Counted from the first letter of the stretch, positions 33,241-43,072 are shown. The stretch: DNA of 47,721 nt from Candidatus Electronema sp. (GCA_026645415.1 JAPEVH010000052.1:1-47721); one strand, 5' to 3'. Numbers and translations: made by a program. Notes: a model not told the origin generated them from the sequence alone.

Positions 33241-34536
33241 TTACCGCTTCTTAATCGCATTTGCATGAGCAGGAAAGCCCTCGTACTCAGCAAACTTCTG
33301 CACCACATCCTTGAGGCTGTTGTAGCCCTGCTCAGACATGTAACCAATAGAAGAACGCTTGAGAAAGTCATGCACCGTCACACAGGAGAAAGTCCGGGCA
33401 AAGCCACCAGTCGGCAGGATAGCATTCACGCCCAGCGCATAGTTGCCGACAGAAATCGGCGTGTGTTGGCCAAGGAGAATCTCTCCGGCATTACGGATTT
33501 TGGGCAAGACGAGCATTGGCTCCTTGGTCAGCACTTCTAAGTGCTCAGGGGCAAAGTCGTTGACAAACTGGACGGACGCATCCAGATCAGGGGTGATAAC
33601 AATCCCCCCGTAATTTGCCAGCACAGTGGTACTGAACTCGCGGCGTTTCTCTGGCAGATCAGCAATCAGGTCTGGCAGCAGTGCTTTGACCTGCTCGGCA
33701 ACCTCTCGCGAGTGCGTAACCAGCAGGGCGGTGGAATCTGGGCCATGTTCTGCTTCGATCAGCAAATCTAGGGCCGCGATTCGTGGATCAACGCTCTCAT
33801 CACACAAGATAATGGATTCACTCGGGCCAGCAGGAGTCCCCACATCCAAGTGGCCATAGAGCAGGCGTTTAGCCGCAGACACATAGGCATTGCCCGGCCC
33901 AATCACCTTGTGGACTTTTTTCACGGTCTCCGTGCCAAAGGCCATTGCTGCAATGGCTTGCGCCCCACCAACCTTATACACGGTACGAATGCCGCACACT
34001 TTGGCCGTGAACAGTGAAGCATCATCTACCCCGCCTTCAGGGGTGGGCGGGGTGCAGATGATAATCTCCGGCACCCCAGCAATCACGGCTGGAATACCAA
34101 GCATCAGCATGACCGACGGAAAAGAGCCTTTCCCACGCGGTACATAGATACCAACAGAAGTAATCGGCGTGATCTTCTCGCCCGCAAGAACGCCGTCCTC
34201 AATCTCAGTGAACCACATTTCCTCTGGCATCTGCGCCTGATGAAACTTGCGGATATTGATAGCAGCCCGCTCAATGACCGCCTTGATTGCTGGATCAAGG
34301 TTGCGGTCAGCTTGGGCAAACTCCTCCTCAGTTACTTGGAGGGCCGTAATCGGCAGCGTTACTTTGTCAAACTTGGCGCAATAGTCGATTAACGCCTGAT
34401 CGCCTTGCTCGCGCACATCACGAATAACAGGTCGGACAGTCTCTTGAAAGCTCTCAATATCCAACTCGGAACGCCGCATAATCTTGGCTTTGTCTGCTGC
34501 TGTAAGTGTATTGAGGTCGTAGATATTCACTTGCAT
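33241..34536 (-). CDS. hisD: Histidinol dehydrogenase
   Basis: 431 residues from the ATG at 34536, which has AAGGAG five bases upstream; the longer frame to 34617 reaches into hisC and is not used. It oxidises histidinol to histidine with two NAD, in the cytosol. Signatures: YVPRGKGSFPSVMLM, VIGPGNAYVSAAKRLLYG, DVGTPAGPSESIILCDE (the zinc region), LIEAEHGPDSTALLVT, DFAPEHLEV. It starts 13 bases after the hisC stop and both should be one transcript. Confidence 0.97.
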   Translation of the reverse strand: MQVNIYDLNTLTAADKAKIMRRSELDIESFQETVRPVIRDVREQGDQALIDYCAKFDKVTLPITALQVTEEEFAQADRNLDPAIKAVIERAAINIRKFHQAQMPEEMWFTEIEDGVLAGEKITPITSVGIYVPRGKGSFPSVMLMLGIPAVIAGVPEIIICTPPTPEGGVDDASLFTAKVCGIRTVYKVGGAQAIAAMAFGTETVKKVHKVIGPGNAYVSAAKRLLYGHLDVGTPAGPSESIILCDESVDPRIAALDLLIEAEHGPDSTALLVTHSREVAEQVKALLPDLIADLPEKRREFSTTVLANYGGIVITPDLDASVQFVNDFAPEHLEVLTKEPMLVLPKIRNAGEILLGQHTPISVGNYALGVNAILPTGGFARTFSCVTVHDFLKRSSIGYMSEQGYNSLKDVVQKFAEYEGFPAHANAIKKR

Positions 34537-34549
34537 AGGAACTCCTTTA

Positions 34550-35632
34550 TTATTGCTGCCGAAGATAGTCGGCATAAGCAGCAGTAAACTGCTGGGTCTG
34601 CGCCAAGGTGCCGACATTCATACGGAAGGTTGTCTTGATTGCTGGAGCAAGCATTGGGCGCACCAGAATGCCTTGCTCCTTTAAATAGGTAACAGCTTGA
34701 TCACGGTCTGTTGGTTCGACCAGCAGAAAATGGGCTGCACTGGGATAGTATTGTACCTGATGTTCCTTGAAAAAGGCTTCGAGGTAGGGCTTAGAAACCT
34801 GCATGGTTTCTTGAGGAAAGCGTCTCCAGCTTGCCGCAGGATCAGCAAGCTGGGCCTCGGCAGCGGCTATGGCACAGGTATTGACATCAAAGGGGCCGCG
34901 TACCTTGGTAAACTCAGTAATGAGGTCTGGGTGCGCAATGATGTAGCCAAGCCGCAAGCCACCAAGGGCAAAAGCCTTGGAAAAGGTACGCAGAATGATT
35001 AGATTAGGGTACTGAGCAAGCAGCTCAAGACTGGTTGCGCCAGTGAATTCAAAGTAGGCTTCATCAACAAGGACTGGTAGCTCAGGACGTTGCCGGAGTG
35101 CCTCCTCAATCACCTCTTGCGAGATAGAGACTCCTGTTGGATTATCAGGGTTGACCAACACAATCAGCTTGGTTGATGAGCTAACAGCAGCAAAGAAGTC
35201 TTGGCGCGGAAAGCGGAGGTCAGACGTGTACGGAATGCCCTTGATCTTGGCACCAATCACCCCGGCAATCTGACTGAACATGGGAAAGCCGGGCTGGGCC
35301 ATGAGCAGCTCGTCGCCTTTGCTGAGGAAAGAGCGCAGCACTACCTCAATAGCCTGATCTGAGCCATTGGTCACCAAGAGCTGCTCTGAAGCAGTACCAA
35401 CATACTGAGCCAGCTTCGGCATGAAGTCTGCGTATTCAGGATAGAGCGGGATGCGATCCGCGTCAATCCAGCCTTTTAACGCAGTTTTCACGCAGTCTGG
35501 CAAAGGCAGAGTGTTTTCATTCAGATCAAAACGAAGGAAACGAGTTCGATCAATGGCTGACCAAGGCGGCTTGTAGATCGACAGGGCCTTGATCTGCTCT
35601 TGAACACAGGGTATTAGTTGTTTTTGAGTCAC
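34550..35632 (-). CDS. hisC: Histidinol-phosphate aminotransferase
   Basis: 360 residues from a GTG at 35632. PLP enzyme converting imidazole acetol phosphate to histidinol phosphate. Motifs: LDLN-type FDLNENTLP, NGSDQAIEVVLRSF, VLVNPDNPTGVSIS, VDEAYFEF, and the PLP-lysine in RTFSKAFALGGLRLGY. It precedes hisD, the order found in many his operons. Divergent from cdaA across a 274-base gap in which I see no gene or RNA. Confidence 0.95.
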   Translation of the reverse strand: MTQKQLIPCVQEQIKALSIYKPPWSAIDRTRFLRFDLNENTLPLPDCVKTALKGWIDADRIPLYPEYADFMPKLAQYVGTASEQLLVTNGSDQAIEVVLRSFLSKGDELLMAQPGFPMFSQIAGVIGAKIKGIPYTSDLRFPRQDFFAAVSSSTKLIVLVNPDNPTGVSISQEVIEEALRQRPELPVLVDEAYFEFTGATSLELLAQYPNLIILRTFSKAFALGGLRLGYIIAHPDLITEFTKVRGPFDVNTCAIAAAEAQLADPAASWRRFPQETMQVSKPYLEAFFKEHQVQYYPSAAHFLLVEPTDRDQAVTYLKEQGILVRPMLAPAIKTTFRMNVGTLAQTQQFTAAYADYLRQQ

Positions 35633-35906
35633 GAAACTGAGTGGGTGCAGGTCTTGTTGCTGTTACGCATATCAGGTAACAGAAGGAAAAAAACTAGAGA
35701 GCAGCATAAGATCGCAAACTTACAATATGTATCAATTATCTTCAAGCTGAAAAAGAGGTCGACAAGGAGACAAGTGCTTCAGTGCCTCTTGCATGAGAAA
35801 AATTACGACAAACCTTGTTTTGCCCTGTTCAGAACCTAGGCAGCGTGTTATACAAAAACCTGTTAGTTATTCTCTGCCTCTTCTTTAGGATGCGCTTTTT
35901 TCCGCC

Positions 35907-36725
35907 ATGCATGAACTGTTCTATTCTTTCAGCCTTCCCAATCCACTTCGCTGGCAGGATATCGTTGATATCCTGATCGTCTCGTTTATTGTTCATCGCA
36001 CCATTATCCTCATCCGAGGCACCAGAGCAGTACAAATGCTGGTTGGCGCACTGGTCATTGCTCTCCTGTATTTTCTCTCGACCGCCTTAGACTTGCTGGC
36101 TCTTCAGCTCCTGCTCAGGTCGCTGCTGAGTTCTATCCTCCTTATAACAGTCATTATCTTTCAGGACGATATCCGCCGTGCCCTCACGGAAATGGGGCGA
36201 ACTCCCTTTATGAAGAGCGGCAGCCTTGCTGCGGACAATCTTACTCAGATTATCTCGGCCGCAGTCAGTCTCTCCCGGCGGCGTATCGGTGCCCTGATTA
36301 TCATCGAGCGGGAAACTGGCCTTCAAGAATACATTGAGACGGGCTTCGTCATTGACAGCAAGCTGATTCAGGAGCTGTTGCTCGCTATCTTTCACACGAA
36401 GTCGCCGCTCCATGATGGTGCTATCGTCATCAAGAAGGGACGAATTCATTCTGCTGCCTGTGTGCTGCCCTTGTCAAAGAACCTTGCCGTGGATAAGCGC
36501 TATGGTATGCGCCATCGGGCTGCATTAGGTCTTTCCGAAATGACAGATGCGGTGATTATCACCGTTTCAGAAGAGACGCAAGAGATTTCTGTGGTACAGG
36601 GTGGAACCATTACGCCCATGCGGGATGAGGAAAAGTTGGAGACAGTTCTGAAAGATATCTTTCTAATCCAAGAGAAGAGCACTCCTTTCTGGAAAAACTG
36701 GCGCAAGAGGAAAGGTACCAAGTGA
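35907..36725 (+). CDS. cdaA: Diadenylate cyclase CdaA (c-di-AMP synthase)
   Basis: 272 residues: two to three N-terminal membrane helices (about 20-85), then a DAC domain with the catalytic motifs HDGA (Asp170-Gly-Ala) and RHR (202-204). It joins two ATP to cyclic di-AMP, a messenger for osmolyte and wall control. The next gene overlaps its stop by 4 bases and encodes the YbbR-type regulator, the standard cdaA-cdaR pair; glmM, which often follows, is not present. Confidence 0.95.
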   Translation: MHELFYSFSLPNPLRWQDIVDILIVSFIVHRTIILIRGTRAVQMLVGALVIALLYFLSTALDLLALQLLLRSLLSSILLITVIIFQDDIRRALTEMGRTPFMKSGSLAADNLTQIISAAVSLSRRRIGALIIIERETGLQEYIETGFVIDSKLIQELLLAIFHTKSPLHDGAIVIKKGRIHSAACVLPLSKNLAVDKRYGMRHRAALGLSEMTDAVIITVSEETQEISVVQGGTITPMRDEEKLETVLKDIFLIQEKSTPFWKNWRKRKGTK

Positions 36726-37744
36726 AACTAACCAAGAGATACAGCCAGAAAGGCTATCAAGAGATTCTCCTGATCTTTGTCTCGTTTGCCCTGGGCGTAC
36801 TGATTTGGTTGCTCGTGGTAGGTGCAGATCAGATGGATTTGACGCTCACTGTGCCGGTAGAGATTCTCAATTTGCCAAAGCAGTTAGTGATCTATAACCA
36901 GTATCAGAAAACAGCAGAAGTCACCTTACGTGGCCCTCGGACAATCATGCAGGAGATGCGCAACCGCAATCTCTCCCTGCCGGTTGATCTGTCGCAAGCG
37001 TCCTCAGATACCGTGGTGATTAGTACAGATAGCCTCCCTCTTCAGCTTCCTAGCGGTATTTCTGTCCTGCGGATTCAACCAGCCAGCATTACGCTGTCTA
37101 TTGATCAACTTGTGCAAAGGCGTATTCCTGTAGAAGCACAAGTAACAGGTAAGGTTGGCTTAGGTTATGCGCTCAAGGAATTGACGCTCACGCCTAATGA
37201 AATTCTTGTCTCAGGGCCTGAGTCTTTGTTGGCAGAGCAGGAAGTGTTGAAAACCGTCCCTATTGATTTGGAGGGTAAAACACGTTCAGAGACCGTTCCT
37301 GTAAACCTTGCTCTTTCCTCAGAACTGATGAGCCTGATTGGTGAGACAACAGTTGCCGCTAAAATTACCATGCAGGAGAAGTTTGTTGAGAAGATCATCT
37401 ATAACATTCCGATCAAAGCTACAGCTACAGACAAACCAGTTCTCCTCAAACCAGACACAGTCTCTGTGTTCGCGAGTTTACCAGAACGACTGACTATTGA
37501 TCCGCATGGTCTCTCTTTACTTTTTATTGCCTCAGTCCAAGTTGGCGAGGATGTGTCATTGCCGCAAACGCTCCCAGTAGAAGTTTCCAGCGTACCTGTG
37601 TCAGGCCATGAACCGATTGTGATTAAGTCCTATACCCCACAAGAGGTCAACGTATTACCCAATAACAATCCGCAAAAGCAATCTAAACCGACACTTATCA
37701 AGCCAGATGCGAAAAAAGAAGAGCGAACCAGCAAAACGCGATAG
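36722..37744 (+). CDS. cdaR: YbbR-domain regulator of CdaA
   Basis: 340 residues from a GTG that overlaps the cdaA stop (GTGA). One N-terminal membrane helix (ILLIFVSFALGVLIWLLVVG) is followed by about four extracytoplasmic YbbR repeats (VTLRGPRTIMQEM, ILVSGPESLLAEQEVLKTVPIDLEGKT, DTVSVFASLPERLTI). In Firmicutes CdaR binds CdaA and tunes it. The C-terminal 30 residues are lysine-rich and probably disordered. Confidence 0.9.
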   Translation: MKLTKRYSQKGYQEILLIFVSFALGVLIWLLVVGADQMDLTLTVPVEILNLPKQLVIYNQYQKTAEVTLRGPRTIMQEMRNRNLSLPVDLSQASSDTVVISTDSLPLQLPSGISVLRIQPASITLSIDQLVQRRIPVEAQVTGKVGLGYALKELTLTPNEILVSGPESLLAEQEVLKTVPIDLEGKTRSETVPVNLALSSELMSLIGETTVAAKITMQEKFVEKIIYNIPIKATATDKPVLLKPDTVSVFASLPERLTIDPHGLSLLFIASVQVGEDVSLPQTLPVEVSSVPVSGHEPIVIKSYTPQEVNVLPNNNPQKQSKPTLIKPDAKKEERTSKTR

Positions 37745-37797
37745 TTTGCTTGGATTGTCTAGCGGGCATTCATAACCTCCAGCATAGCAATAGCTGC

Positions 37798-38463
37798 TTA
37801 TTTCAGTTTTGGGTTATCCCAGAGAAAATAAAAAGAGCCATCACGTCCTCGTCTTTTTTCGCCGCCTAACTTTTGTCGTCCCTTTTCTGTCAGCTCTTTT
37901 TGACCATTGACAATCTCTAAACAACCATTCTTGATAAGAATCAGTTCCATTTCAGGAGTTTTCTTTTCAAAATGAATAGCCAGCTTTGCAGTGGTTAGCT
38001 TTTTATATTCTTGTTCTTGTTTAGCTTGTACACCTGTTTCCTTTTCGCTGATACGAATCAGTCGCTGTACTTCGTCATAGGCATCGTTATAGGATAACTT
38101 GTCTTGTGTTTTATGAATGCCGATACCCATTTCATTGTTGTTCACTTGGCTGAAGTCATATAGATTCATGCTGGTGACAATACAATACTGTTCACTGAGG
38201 TAGCATTTTGCATGAAGGTTTTTGCAAAAGCTGATCTTGATATGTGGCTGTTGAGCAAGCCATTGCTGTTCGCTTTCATGCAAATCTTGCTTGCCATAAA
38301 CGATTCTTATTTCAGGAAGTTGATCACCCTTGTCTTGCAGCAGCTCCCGCATTCTGTCATTCAACTTGAGATAAGGACTGATAAGAATAAGCCGCTCTTG
38401 AGCATCTTTGATCAGTCTCTCTAAGAGCAAGTTGATTTCAGTTGAGGTGAGGAATTGTGCCAT
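37798..38463 (-). CDS. Phospholipase D-like domain protein
   Basis: 221 residues from the ATG at 38463 (MAQFLTSTEIN); the open frame upstream is not supported by a ribosome site. The N-terminal 140 residues form one PLD-like unit: LILISPYLKL, EIRIVYGKQDL, and the HxK motif in NLHAKCYLSE with SMNLYDFSQVNN after it. A single unit would need to dimerise. The C-terminal part (ELTEKGRQKLGGEKRRGRDG) is basic. May cut phosphodiester bonds in nucleic acid or lipid; unclear which. Converges with cdaR. Confidence 0.78.
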   Translation of the reverse strand: MAQFLTSTEINLLLERLIKDAQERLILISPYLKLNDRMRELLQDKGDQLPEIRIVYGKQDLHESEQQWLAQQPHIKISFCKNLHAKCYLSEQYCIVTSMNLYDFSQVNNNEMGIGIHKTQDKLSYNDAYDEVQRLIRISEKETGVQAKQEQEYKKLTTAKLAIHFEKKTPEMELILIKNGCLEIVNGQKELTEKGRQKLGGEKRRGRDGSFYFLWDNPKLK

Positions 38464-38748
38464 AATACAGCCCCACATGAGAACATGAATAAAATGAAAT
38501 AGCCGATTTAACCGCAAAGCAACAAGGTACCCGGCCCAGTGTAAAAAATCAATAAAGGAAGGTGGCGCAGTCAGACTTTTCGCTGTGTAACCTTGAGTCA
38601 AGGTTTCCTCTTTCTTCTTTTATAAGCGAGGTGCTTTCTCTTGAAGAGAAATGGTTGCAATTAAGGAGAAGCTCTTGTAAAAGATTCAAGACCTCTAAAA
38701 AAGACGAAGCCAATCGCTTTTCCAACAAGCCTGCCCTATCCTAAGACA

Positions 38749-39612
38749 ATGTTTCAGAAACTGCTTATTAGCGTACTGTTGAGCATTCTTATCGCGCCTA
38801 GCGTTTCTGCTGCACCTGTGCCAGTGCTGGTTTCTATCTTACCGCAGAAATGGCTGGCCGAGCAAGTTGGCGGCAAGCTGGTTGATGTCAAGGTACTGCT
38901 GGACAAAGGGCAAGAGCCGCACGGCATGGAGCCGACCCCGGAACAACTCACCGCCCTTTTCCGGGCGCGCTTGTATTTTGCTATTGGTTTGGAGTTTGAG
39001 CGCGGCCTGTTAGCTAAAATCAAAAAGGCCACGAGTGCTGTGCAGATTGTCGATACTGTTGCAAAGATTAAAAAGATCCCCATGACGGAGCATGATGAGC
39101 ACGAACATGATCATGCTGGCCTTGATCCGCATGTTTGGCTTGATCCGCAGAATTTGGAGAAAATGGCAGTGAGCATGGCTAGCGCCCTAGCAGAAGCCGA
39201 TCCAACGAACGCGGCAGCGTATCAGGAGAATCTGCAAGCGGTCTCAAAAGAACTGACCAGCCTAGATGAGGAACTGCGGACAAAGCTGGCTCCGTTCAAG
39301 GGCCAGAGCTTTCTCGTTTTTCACCCGGCATTCGGCTATTTTGCCCATGCCTTTGGCCTGCGCCAAGAGGCCGTGGAGATCGAAGGCAAGTCGCCTGCGC
39401 CTAGGCAGCTTTACGAGCTGATCGCCAAGGCAAAAAAGGAGCAGGTAAAAGTGATCTTTGTCCAGCCGCAGTTTGATCGCAAGAACGCCGAGACCATTGC
39501 GCAGGCCATTGGCGGCAAAGTGGCATTGCTTGACCCTTTGGCGGAAGATGTGCCGGAGAATCTGCGTTTCATGGCCGGGCAGATCAGCTCGGCTCTGGGC
39601 AGCAGCAACTGA
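38749..39612 (+). CDS. znuA: Zinc/manganese ABC transporter binding protein
   Basis: 287 residues with a signal peptide (MFQKLLISVLLSILIAPSVSAAP) and the A-1/ZnuA fold: KGQEPHGMEPTPEQL (first His ligand), the His/Asp loop EHDEHEHDHAGLDPHVWLDP, and FLVFHPAFGYFAHAFGL. The His-rich loop favours zinc over manganese. Starts a four-gene run with a Uma2-like gene, znuC and znuB. No clear Zur site was seen upstream. Confidence 0.92.
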   Translation: MFQKLLISVLLSILIAPSVSAAPVPVLVSILPQKWLAEQVGGKLVDVKVLLDKGQEPHGMEPTPEQLTALFRARLYFAIGLEFERGLLAKIKKATSAVQIVDTVAKIKKIPMTEHDEHEHDHAGLDPHVWLDPQNLEKMAVSMASALAEADPTNAAAYQENLQAVSKELTSLDEELRTKLAPFKGQSFLVFHPAFGYFAHAFGLRQEAVEIEGKSPAPRQLYELIAKAKKEQVKVIFVQPQFDRKNAETIAQAIGGKVALLDPLAEDVPENLRFMAGQISSALGSSN

Positions 39613-39626
39613 ACCGAGAGCAAAGC

Positions 39627-40103
39627 ATGAACTGGCAGGAAGTGTGCGAGCATCCGAGTTTACAGAATTTGCCGTTCAAAATTGAGCTGAATGAAGAGGG
39701 AAAGGTGCTCATGACTCCAGTAAAAATCTATCATGCAGCCCTCCAGGGTGAGCTGGAATTCCTCCTCCGCTCCCTGCTGCGCGGTGGCAAGACTCTGCCT
39801 GAATGCGCCATTCAAACCCGCAAAGGAATACGAGTAGCTGATGTTGTCTGGGTTTCAGACAGTATCTTTGCCAAAATCAAGCATGAGGCCGCCTGCTCTG
39901 TCTGCCCTGAAATCTGCATTGAAGTCTTTTCCGCCACCAACACGGACAGGGAGATGGAGGAAAAGAGGCAGCTCTATTGTGAGCAAGGTGCGCAGGAGGT
40001 CTGGCTGTGCACTGAGCAAGGACAGATGCGCTTCTTTTCTGCTCAAGGAGAGCTTGCCGCCTCTTCCTTTGTACCAGATTTTCCCCAGCAGATTCAACTG
40101 TGA
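39627..40103 (+). CDS. Uma2-family (DUF820) endonuclease-like protein
   Basis: 158 residues with the Uma2 restriction-endonuclease-like core: RKGIRVADVVWVSD (Asp), ICIEVFSATNTDREMEEKRQLYCEQGAQEVWL (Glu and Lys). These proteins are abundant in cyanobacteria and multicellular bacteria, roles unknown. It starts 14 bases after znuA and its stop overlaps the znuC GTG, so it is built into a metal-transport operon. Confidence 0.85.
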   Translation: MNWQEVCEHPSLQNLPFKIELNEEGKVLMTPVKIYHAALQGELEFLLRSLLRGGKTLPECAIQTRKGIRVADVVWVSDSIFAKIKHEAACSVCPEICIEVFSATNTDREMEEKRQLYCEQGAQEVWLCTEQGQMRFFSAQGELAASSFVPDFPQQIQL

Positions 40104-40858
40104 AGCAAGCAGCCATAGCAATACGGGATCTTAGCTTTGCCTACAGCAGCGATATGCCGGTGCTGACGAATGTCTGCTTGGATGTCTGGCCACTGGATTC
40201 GGCCTGCATTGTTGGCCCAAACGGCGGAGGCAAGACCACCTTAGTCAAACTGATGCTTGGCCTGCTTACTCCAAATAGCGGCAGCATCCGCGTTTATGGG
40301 CAAGCACCCGTGGAAACGCGCACCCGGATTGGCTATGTGCCGCAGTATGCCCGCTATGATGCTTGCTTCCCCATCTCGGCCTTGGAAGTAGTTTGCATGG
40401 CGCGCCTTGGCAGTAATTTTAGTGGTAAATACAGCAAAAAAGATAAACAACTCGCCCTTGAGGCATTGGCAGCAGTGCAGCTCGCTGATCTCGCCAAGCG
40501 GCCCTTTGCTGCCCTGTCTGGTGGGCAGCGGCAGCGGGTGCTGATTGCCCGCGCCTTGGCCTCTGGAGGTGACATCCTCATTCTTGACGAACCCACAGCC
40601 AGTCTTGATCGCGCATCAGAGCAGCAGCTTCTCACCCTGCTGACTGAGCTGAATCAGCAGATGATAGTTCTGATGGTGACGCACGAGGTGGGCTTTTCTT
40701 CAACCTTTTTCAAGCGGATTATCTGTGTCAACAACAAGGTCTATGTCCACCCGACCAGCGAGCTGACCGGCGAGCTGATTCAGGAAATGTATGGCGGCGA
40801 CCTGCGCATGATTCGGCATGACCACCGCTGCGCCCCTGAGGGCCACGAACATGACTGA
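40100..40858 (+). CDS. znuC: Zinc/manganese ABC transporter ATPase
   Basis: 252 residues from a GTG overlapping the Uma2 stop. ABC motifs: Walker A VGPNGGGKTTLVKLML, Q-loop YVPQYARYD, signature ALSGGQRQRVLIARAL, Walker B DILILDEPTASLD and the switch VTHEVGF. Powers uptake with the ZnuB channel. The C-terminus is His-rich (IRHDHRCAPEGHEHD), fitting zinc or related metals. Overlaps znuB by 8 bases. Confidence 0.93.
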   Translation: MKQAAIAIRDLSFAYSSDMPVLTNVCLDVWPLDSACIVGPNGGGKTTLVKLMLGLLTPNSGSIRVYGQAPVETRTRIGYVPQYARYDACFPISALEVVCMARLGSNFSGKYSKKDKQLALEALAAVQLADLAKRPFAALSGGQRQRVLIARALASGGDILILDEPTASLDRASEQQLLTLLTELNQQMIVLMVTHEVGFSSTFFKRIICVNNKVYVHPTSELTGELIQEMYGGDLRMIRHDHRCAPEGHEHD

Positions 40859-41693
40859 GCTGCTGGCCGCCTTAACTGACCCTGACCTGCCCTTTCTCCG
40901 CTACGGTCTGCTGGTTGGCTTGCTGGCCTCAATCTCTTTTGGCATTATTGGCACCTTTGTGGTGGTGCGACGGATTAGCTATCTCGCCGGCGCGATTTCG
41001 CACTGCATCTTAGCTGGCATCGGTTGTGGTCTTTACCTGCAAACCGTCGCTGGAATCTCGTGGTTTACCCCGATGCACGGAGCAATTATCGTGGCCTTGC
41101 TCTCTGCTGTGATTCTGGCGCAAGTGAGCCGTCATGCTGGGCAGCGGGAGGATTCAATCATTGGTGCGCTTTGGGCAGGCGGCATGTCGCTGGGATATCT
41201 CTTTATTGCTAAGACACCAGGGTACTTTGACCCAATGTCCTATCTGTTTGGCAACATCCTCCTGATTAGCAGGCAAGACATCTACTTTGTTGCCGGGCTG
41301 GACGTGGTGATTCTCGCCGTGGTCTGCATCTTTTATAACAAGCTGCTGGCTCTCTGCTTTGATGAGGAATACAGCCAACTGCGCGGCGTGCATACCCAGT
41401 GGCTGCACCTACTCCTACTCTGCCTCACCGCCCTGACCATAGTGCTGCTGATTCGGATTGTCGGCATCATCATGGTCATTGCCCTGCTGACCCTGCCTGC
41501 GGCCATTGCAGGCAGCTTTGCGGTCAGCATCCGCCAGATGATGCTACTGGCCACAGCGGTTTGTGCGCTCTGCATCACTCTTGGACTAGGGGCCAGCTTC
41601 TATCTTAACCTGCCCAGTGGTTCGGTGATCATCCTGATTGCCACAGGTATGTATCTGCTTAGTCTTGGACTGAGTAGGCAGAGCAGCAGCTAG
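40851..41693 (+). CDS. znuB: Zinc/manganese ABC transporter permease
   Basis: 280 residues from the ATG at 40851, overlapping znuC by 8 bases; a start at 40818 is possible but deep in znuC. About eight membrane helices of the ABC-3 family (LLVGLLASISFGIIGTFVVVRRISYLAGAISHCILAGIG; VLLIRIVGIIMVIALLTLPAAIAG). It forms the channel for ZnuA/ZnuC. The stop is 4 bases from the converging binding-protein gene. Confidence 0.92.
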   Translation: MTELLAALTDPDLPFLRYGLLVGLLASISFGIIGTFVVVRRISYLAGAISHCILAGIGCGLYLQTVAGISWFTPMHGAIIVALLSAVILAQVSRHAGQREDSIIGALWAGGMSLGYLFIAKTPGYFDPMSYLFGNILLISRQDIYFVAGLDVVILAVVCIFYNKLLALCFDEEYSQLRGVHTQWLHLLLLCLTALTIVLLIRIVGIIMVIALLTLPAAIAGSFAVSIRQMMLLATAVCALCITLGLGASFYLNLPSGSVIILIATGMYLLSLGLSRQSSS

Positions 41694-41697
41694 GCTC

Positions 41698-42885
41698 TCA
41701 TTTCGGGCAGATCGACTTGTAGAACTCGTACTCGCCTTTATCGCTGATCTTAACGATTACTGCACACTTCTGCGGATCACCAGTACCAGAAAAGGTCATC
41801 TTGCCAGTAATACCGTCAAAGTCCTTGATCTGGGCTAAGGCATCCCGCACCGCTTTGCGATCATCTTTAATCCTGCCACTTAAGCCGCCAGAAGACTCAA
41901 TCGCTTTCTTTGCCAAACCCAAGGCATCCCAGGTTAGAGCCGCAACATCATCCGGCACATAACCGTACTTGGCCTTGTAACGGTCAATAAAGGCTTTAGT
42001 TGCACCCTGCGCACCAGCGGCAGCGTAATGGGTACTGAAGAACTGGCCGTAGCAAGCCGGGCCGCAAAGTTGTACTGTCTCCGCAGAACCCCAGCTATCA
42101 CTGCCGACAATCGGCCCTTTCCAGCCCAGCGACTTAGCCTGCTGAACGATCAAGGCTACTTCATTATAATACTGGGGCGTGAATAGTACCTCTGCGCCAG
42201 AGTGAACGATCTTGGTGAGTTGCGAGCTAAAGTCCGTATCTTTAGTGGTGAAGCTCTCATAGGCAACCACTGAACCTAGGCCGTGCTTCTCCTCCCATGC
42301 CTTTTTGAAAAACTCAGCCAAGCCTTTGGGATAGTCGCTGGCCACGTCATAGAGCACGGCGGCCTTCGTGAACTTGAACTCATCACTGATAAAGTTAGCC
42401 AGCATTGGCCCTTGGAATGGGTCAAGGAAGCAGGCCCGGAACACATAGGGTCGGCCAGCCGTGGTGTCTGGGTTGGTTGACCACGGGCTGATCATCGGGG
42501 TTTGGTAGTTGTTGGCCACGTCACCTGCTGGGATAGCCTCTTTGGAAGACTGCGGCCCAATAATGATCAGCACATCATCTTGGCTGATCAGCTTGGTATT
42601 GGCCTTGACTGCTGACTCGGCCTTAGATTCGCTGTCCTCAATCACCAGCTCAACCGGATATTTTGTACCGCCAACCTCAATGCCCCCTGCCTTGTTGATA
42701 TCCTCCAGCCATAGCTCTGCGGCATACTTAGTGCCCTCGCCAACCTTGGGAATATCACCAGTGATTGGCGCGTTGATGCCCACCTTGATGGTTGTTTTTC
42801 TCCCAAAGCTCCAAGCGCAAGCAAAGGTGGAGCAGAGCAGCGGCACACAGAGTACAGCGGCAAGTAGAGCCAGTCTTTTCATCAT
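41698..42885 (-). CDS. Branched-chain amino-acid-type ABC binding protein
   Basis: 395 residues from the ATG at 42885 (AGGAG five bases upstream; a second ATG follows directly). A signal peptide (MMKRLALLAAVLCVPLLCSTFACA) precedes a LivK-like type I binding fold: VGINAPITGDIPKVGEGTKYAAELWLEDINKAGG, LIIGPQSSKEAIPAG, KAAVLYDVASDYPKGLAEFFK, and VLFTPQYYNEVALIVQQAKSLG. The ligand is not readable. No permease or ATPase gene is near, so it is an orphan component. Confidence 0.9.
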   Translation of the reverse strand: MMKRLALLAAVLCVPLLCSTFACAWSFGRKTTIKVGINAPITGDIPKVGEGTKYAAELWLEDINKAGGIEVGGTKYPVELVIEDSESKAESAVKANTKLISQDDVLIIIGPQSSKEAIPAGDVANNYQTPMISPWSTNPDTTAGRPYVFRACFLDPFQGPMLANFISDEFKFTKAAVLYDVASDYPKGLAEFFKKAWEEKHGLGSVVAYESFTTKDTDFSSQLTKIVHSGAEVLFTPQYYNEVALIVQQAKSLGWKGPIVGSDSWGSAETVQLCGPACYGQFFSTHYAAAGAQGATKAFIDRYKAKYGYVPDDVAALTWDALGLAKKAIESSGGLSGRIKDDRKAVRDALAQIKDFDGITGKMTFSGTGDPQKCAVIVKISDKGEYEFYKSICPK

Positions 42886-43020
42886 CACGTCTCCTATTAA
42901 ACTCATCTGAGAAACACCGCAAAACAGCCGGAAAGGCTGAACCAGTCCGCCATCGTAGGCAGCCTGTTCTCTTTTGTCAAGCACTGAGACAGAGCCATTA
43001 CTGTTGTCAACGAATCAAAA

Positions 43021-43052
43021 AAAAACGGTATCCAAACTTGGATACCGTTTTT
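43021..43052 (-). terminator. Strong terminator behind the cytochrome-globin gene
   Basis: AAAAACGGTATCCAA, loop ACT-like centre, TTGGATACCGTTTTT. The stem is long and perfect, with A and T tracts on both sides, so it may act both ways. On the minus strand it lies 20 bases after the cytochrome stop and shields the downstream binding-protein gene. Confidence 0.9.
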
Positions 43053-43072
43053 TTCACGTACTTCGCAGCGGG

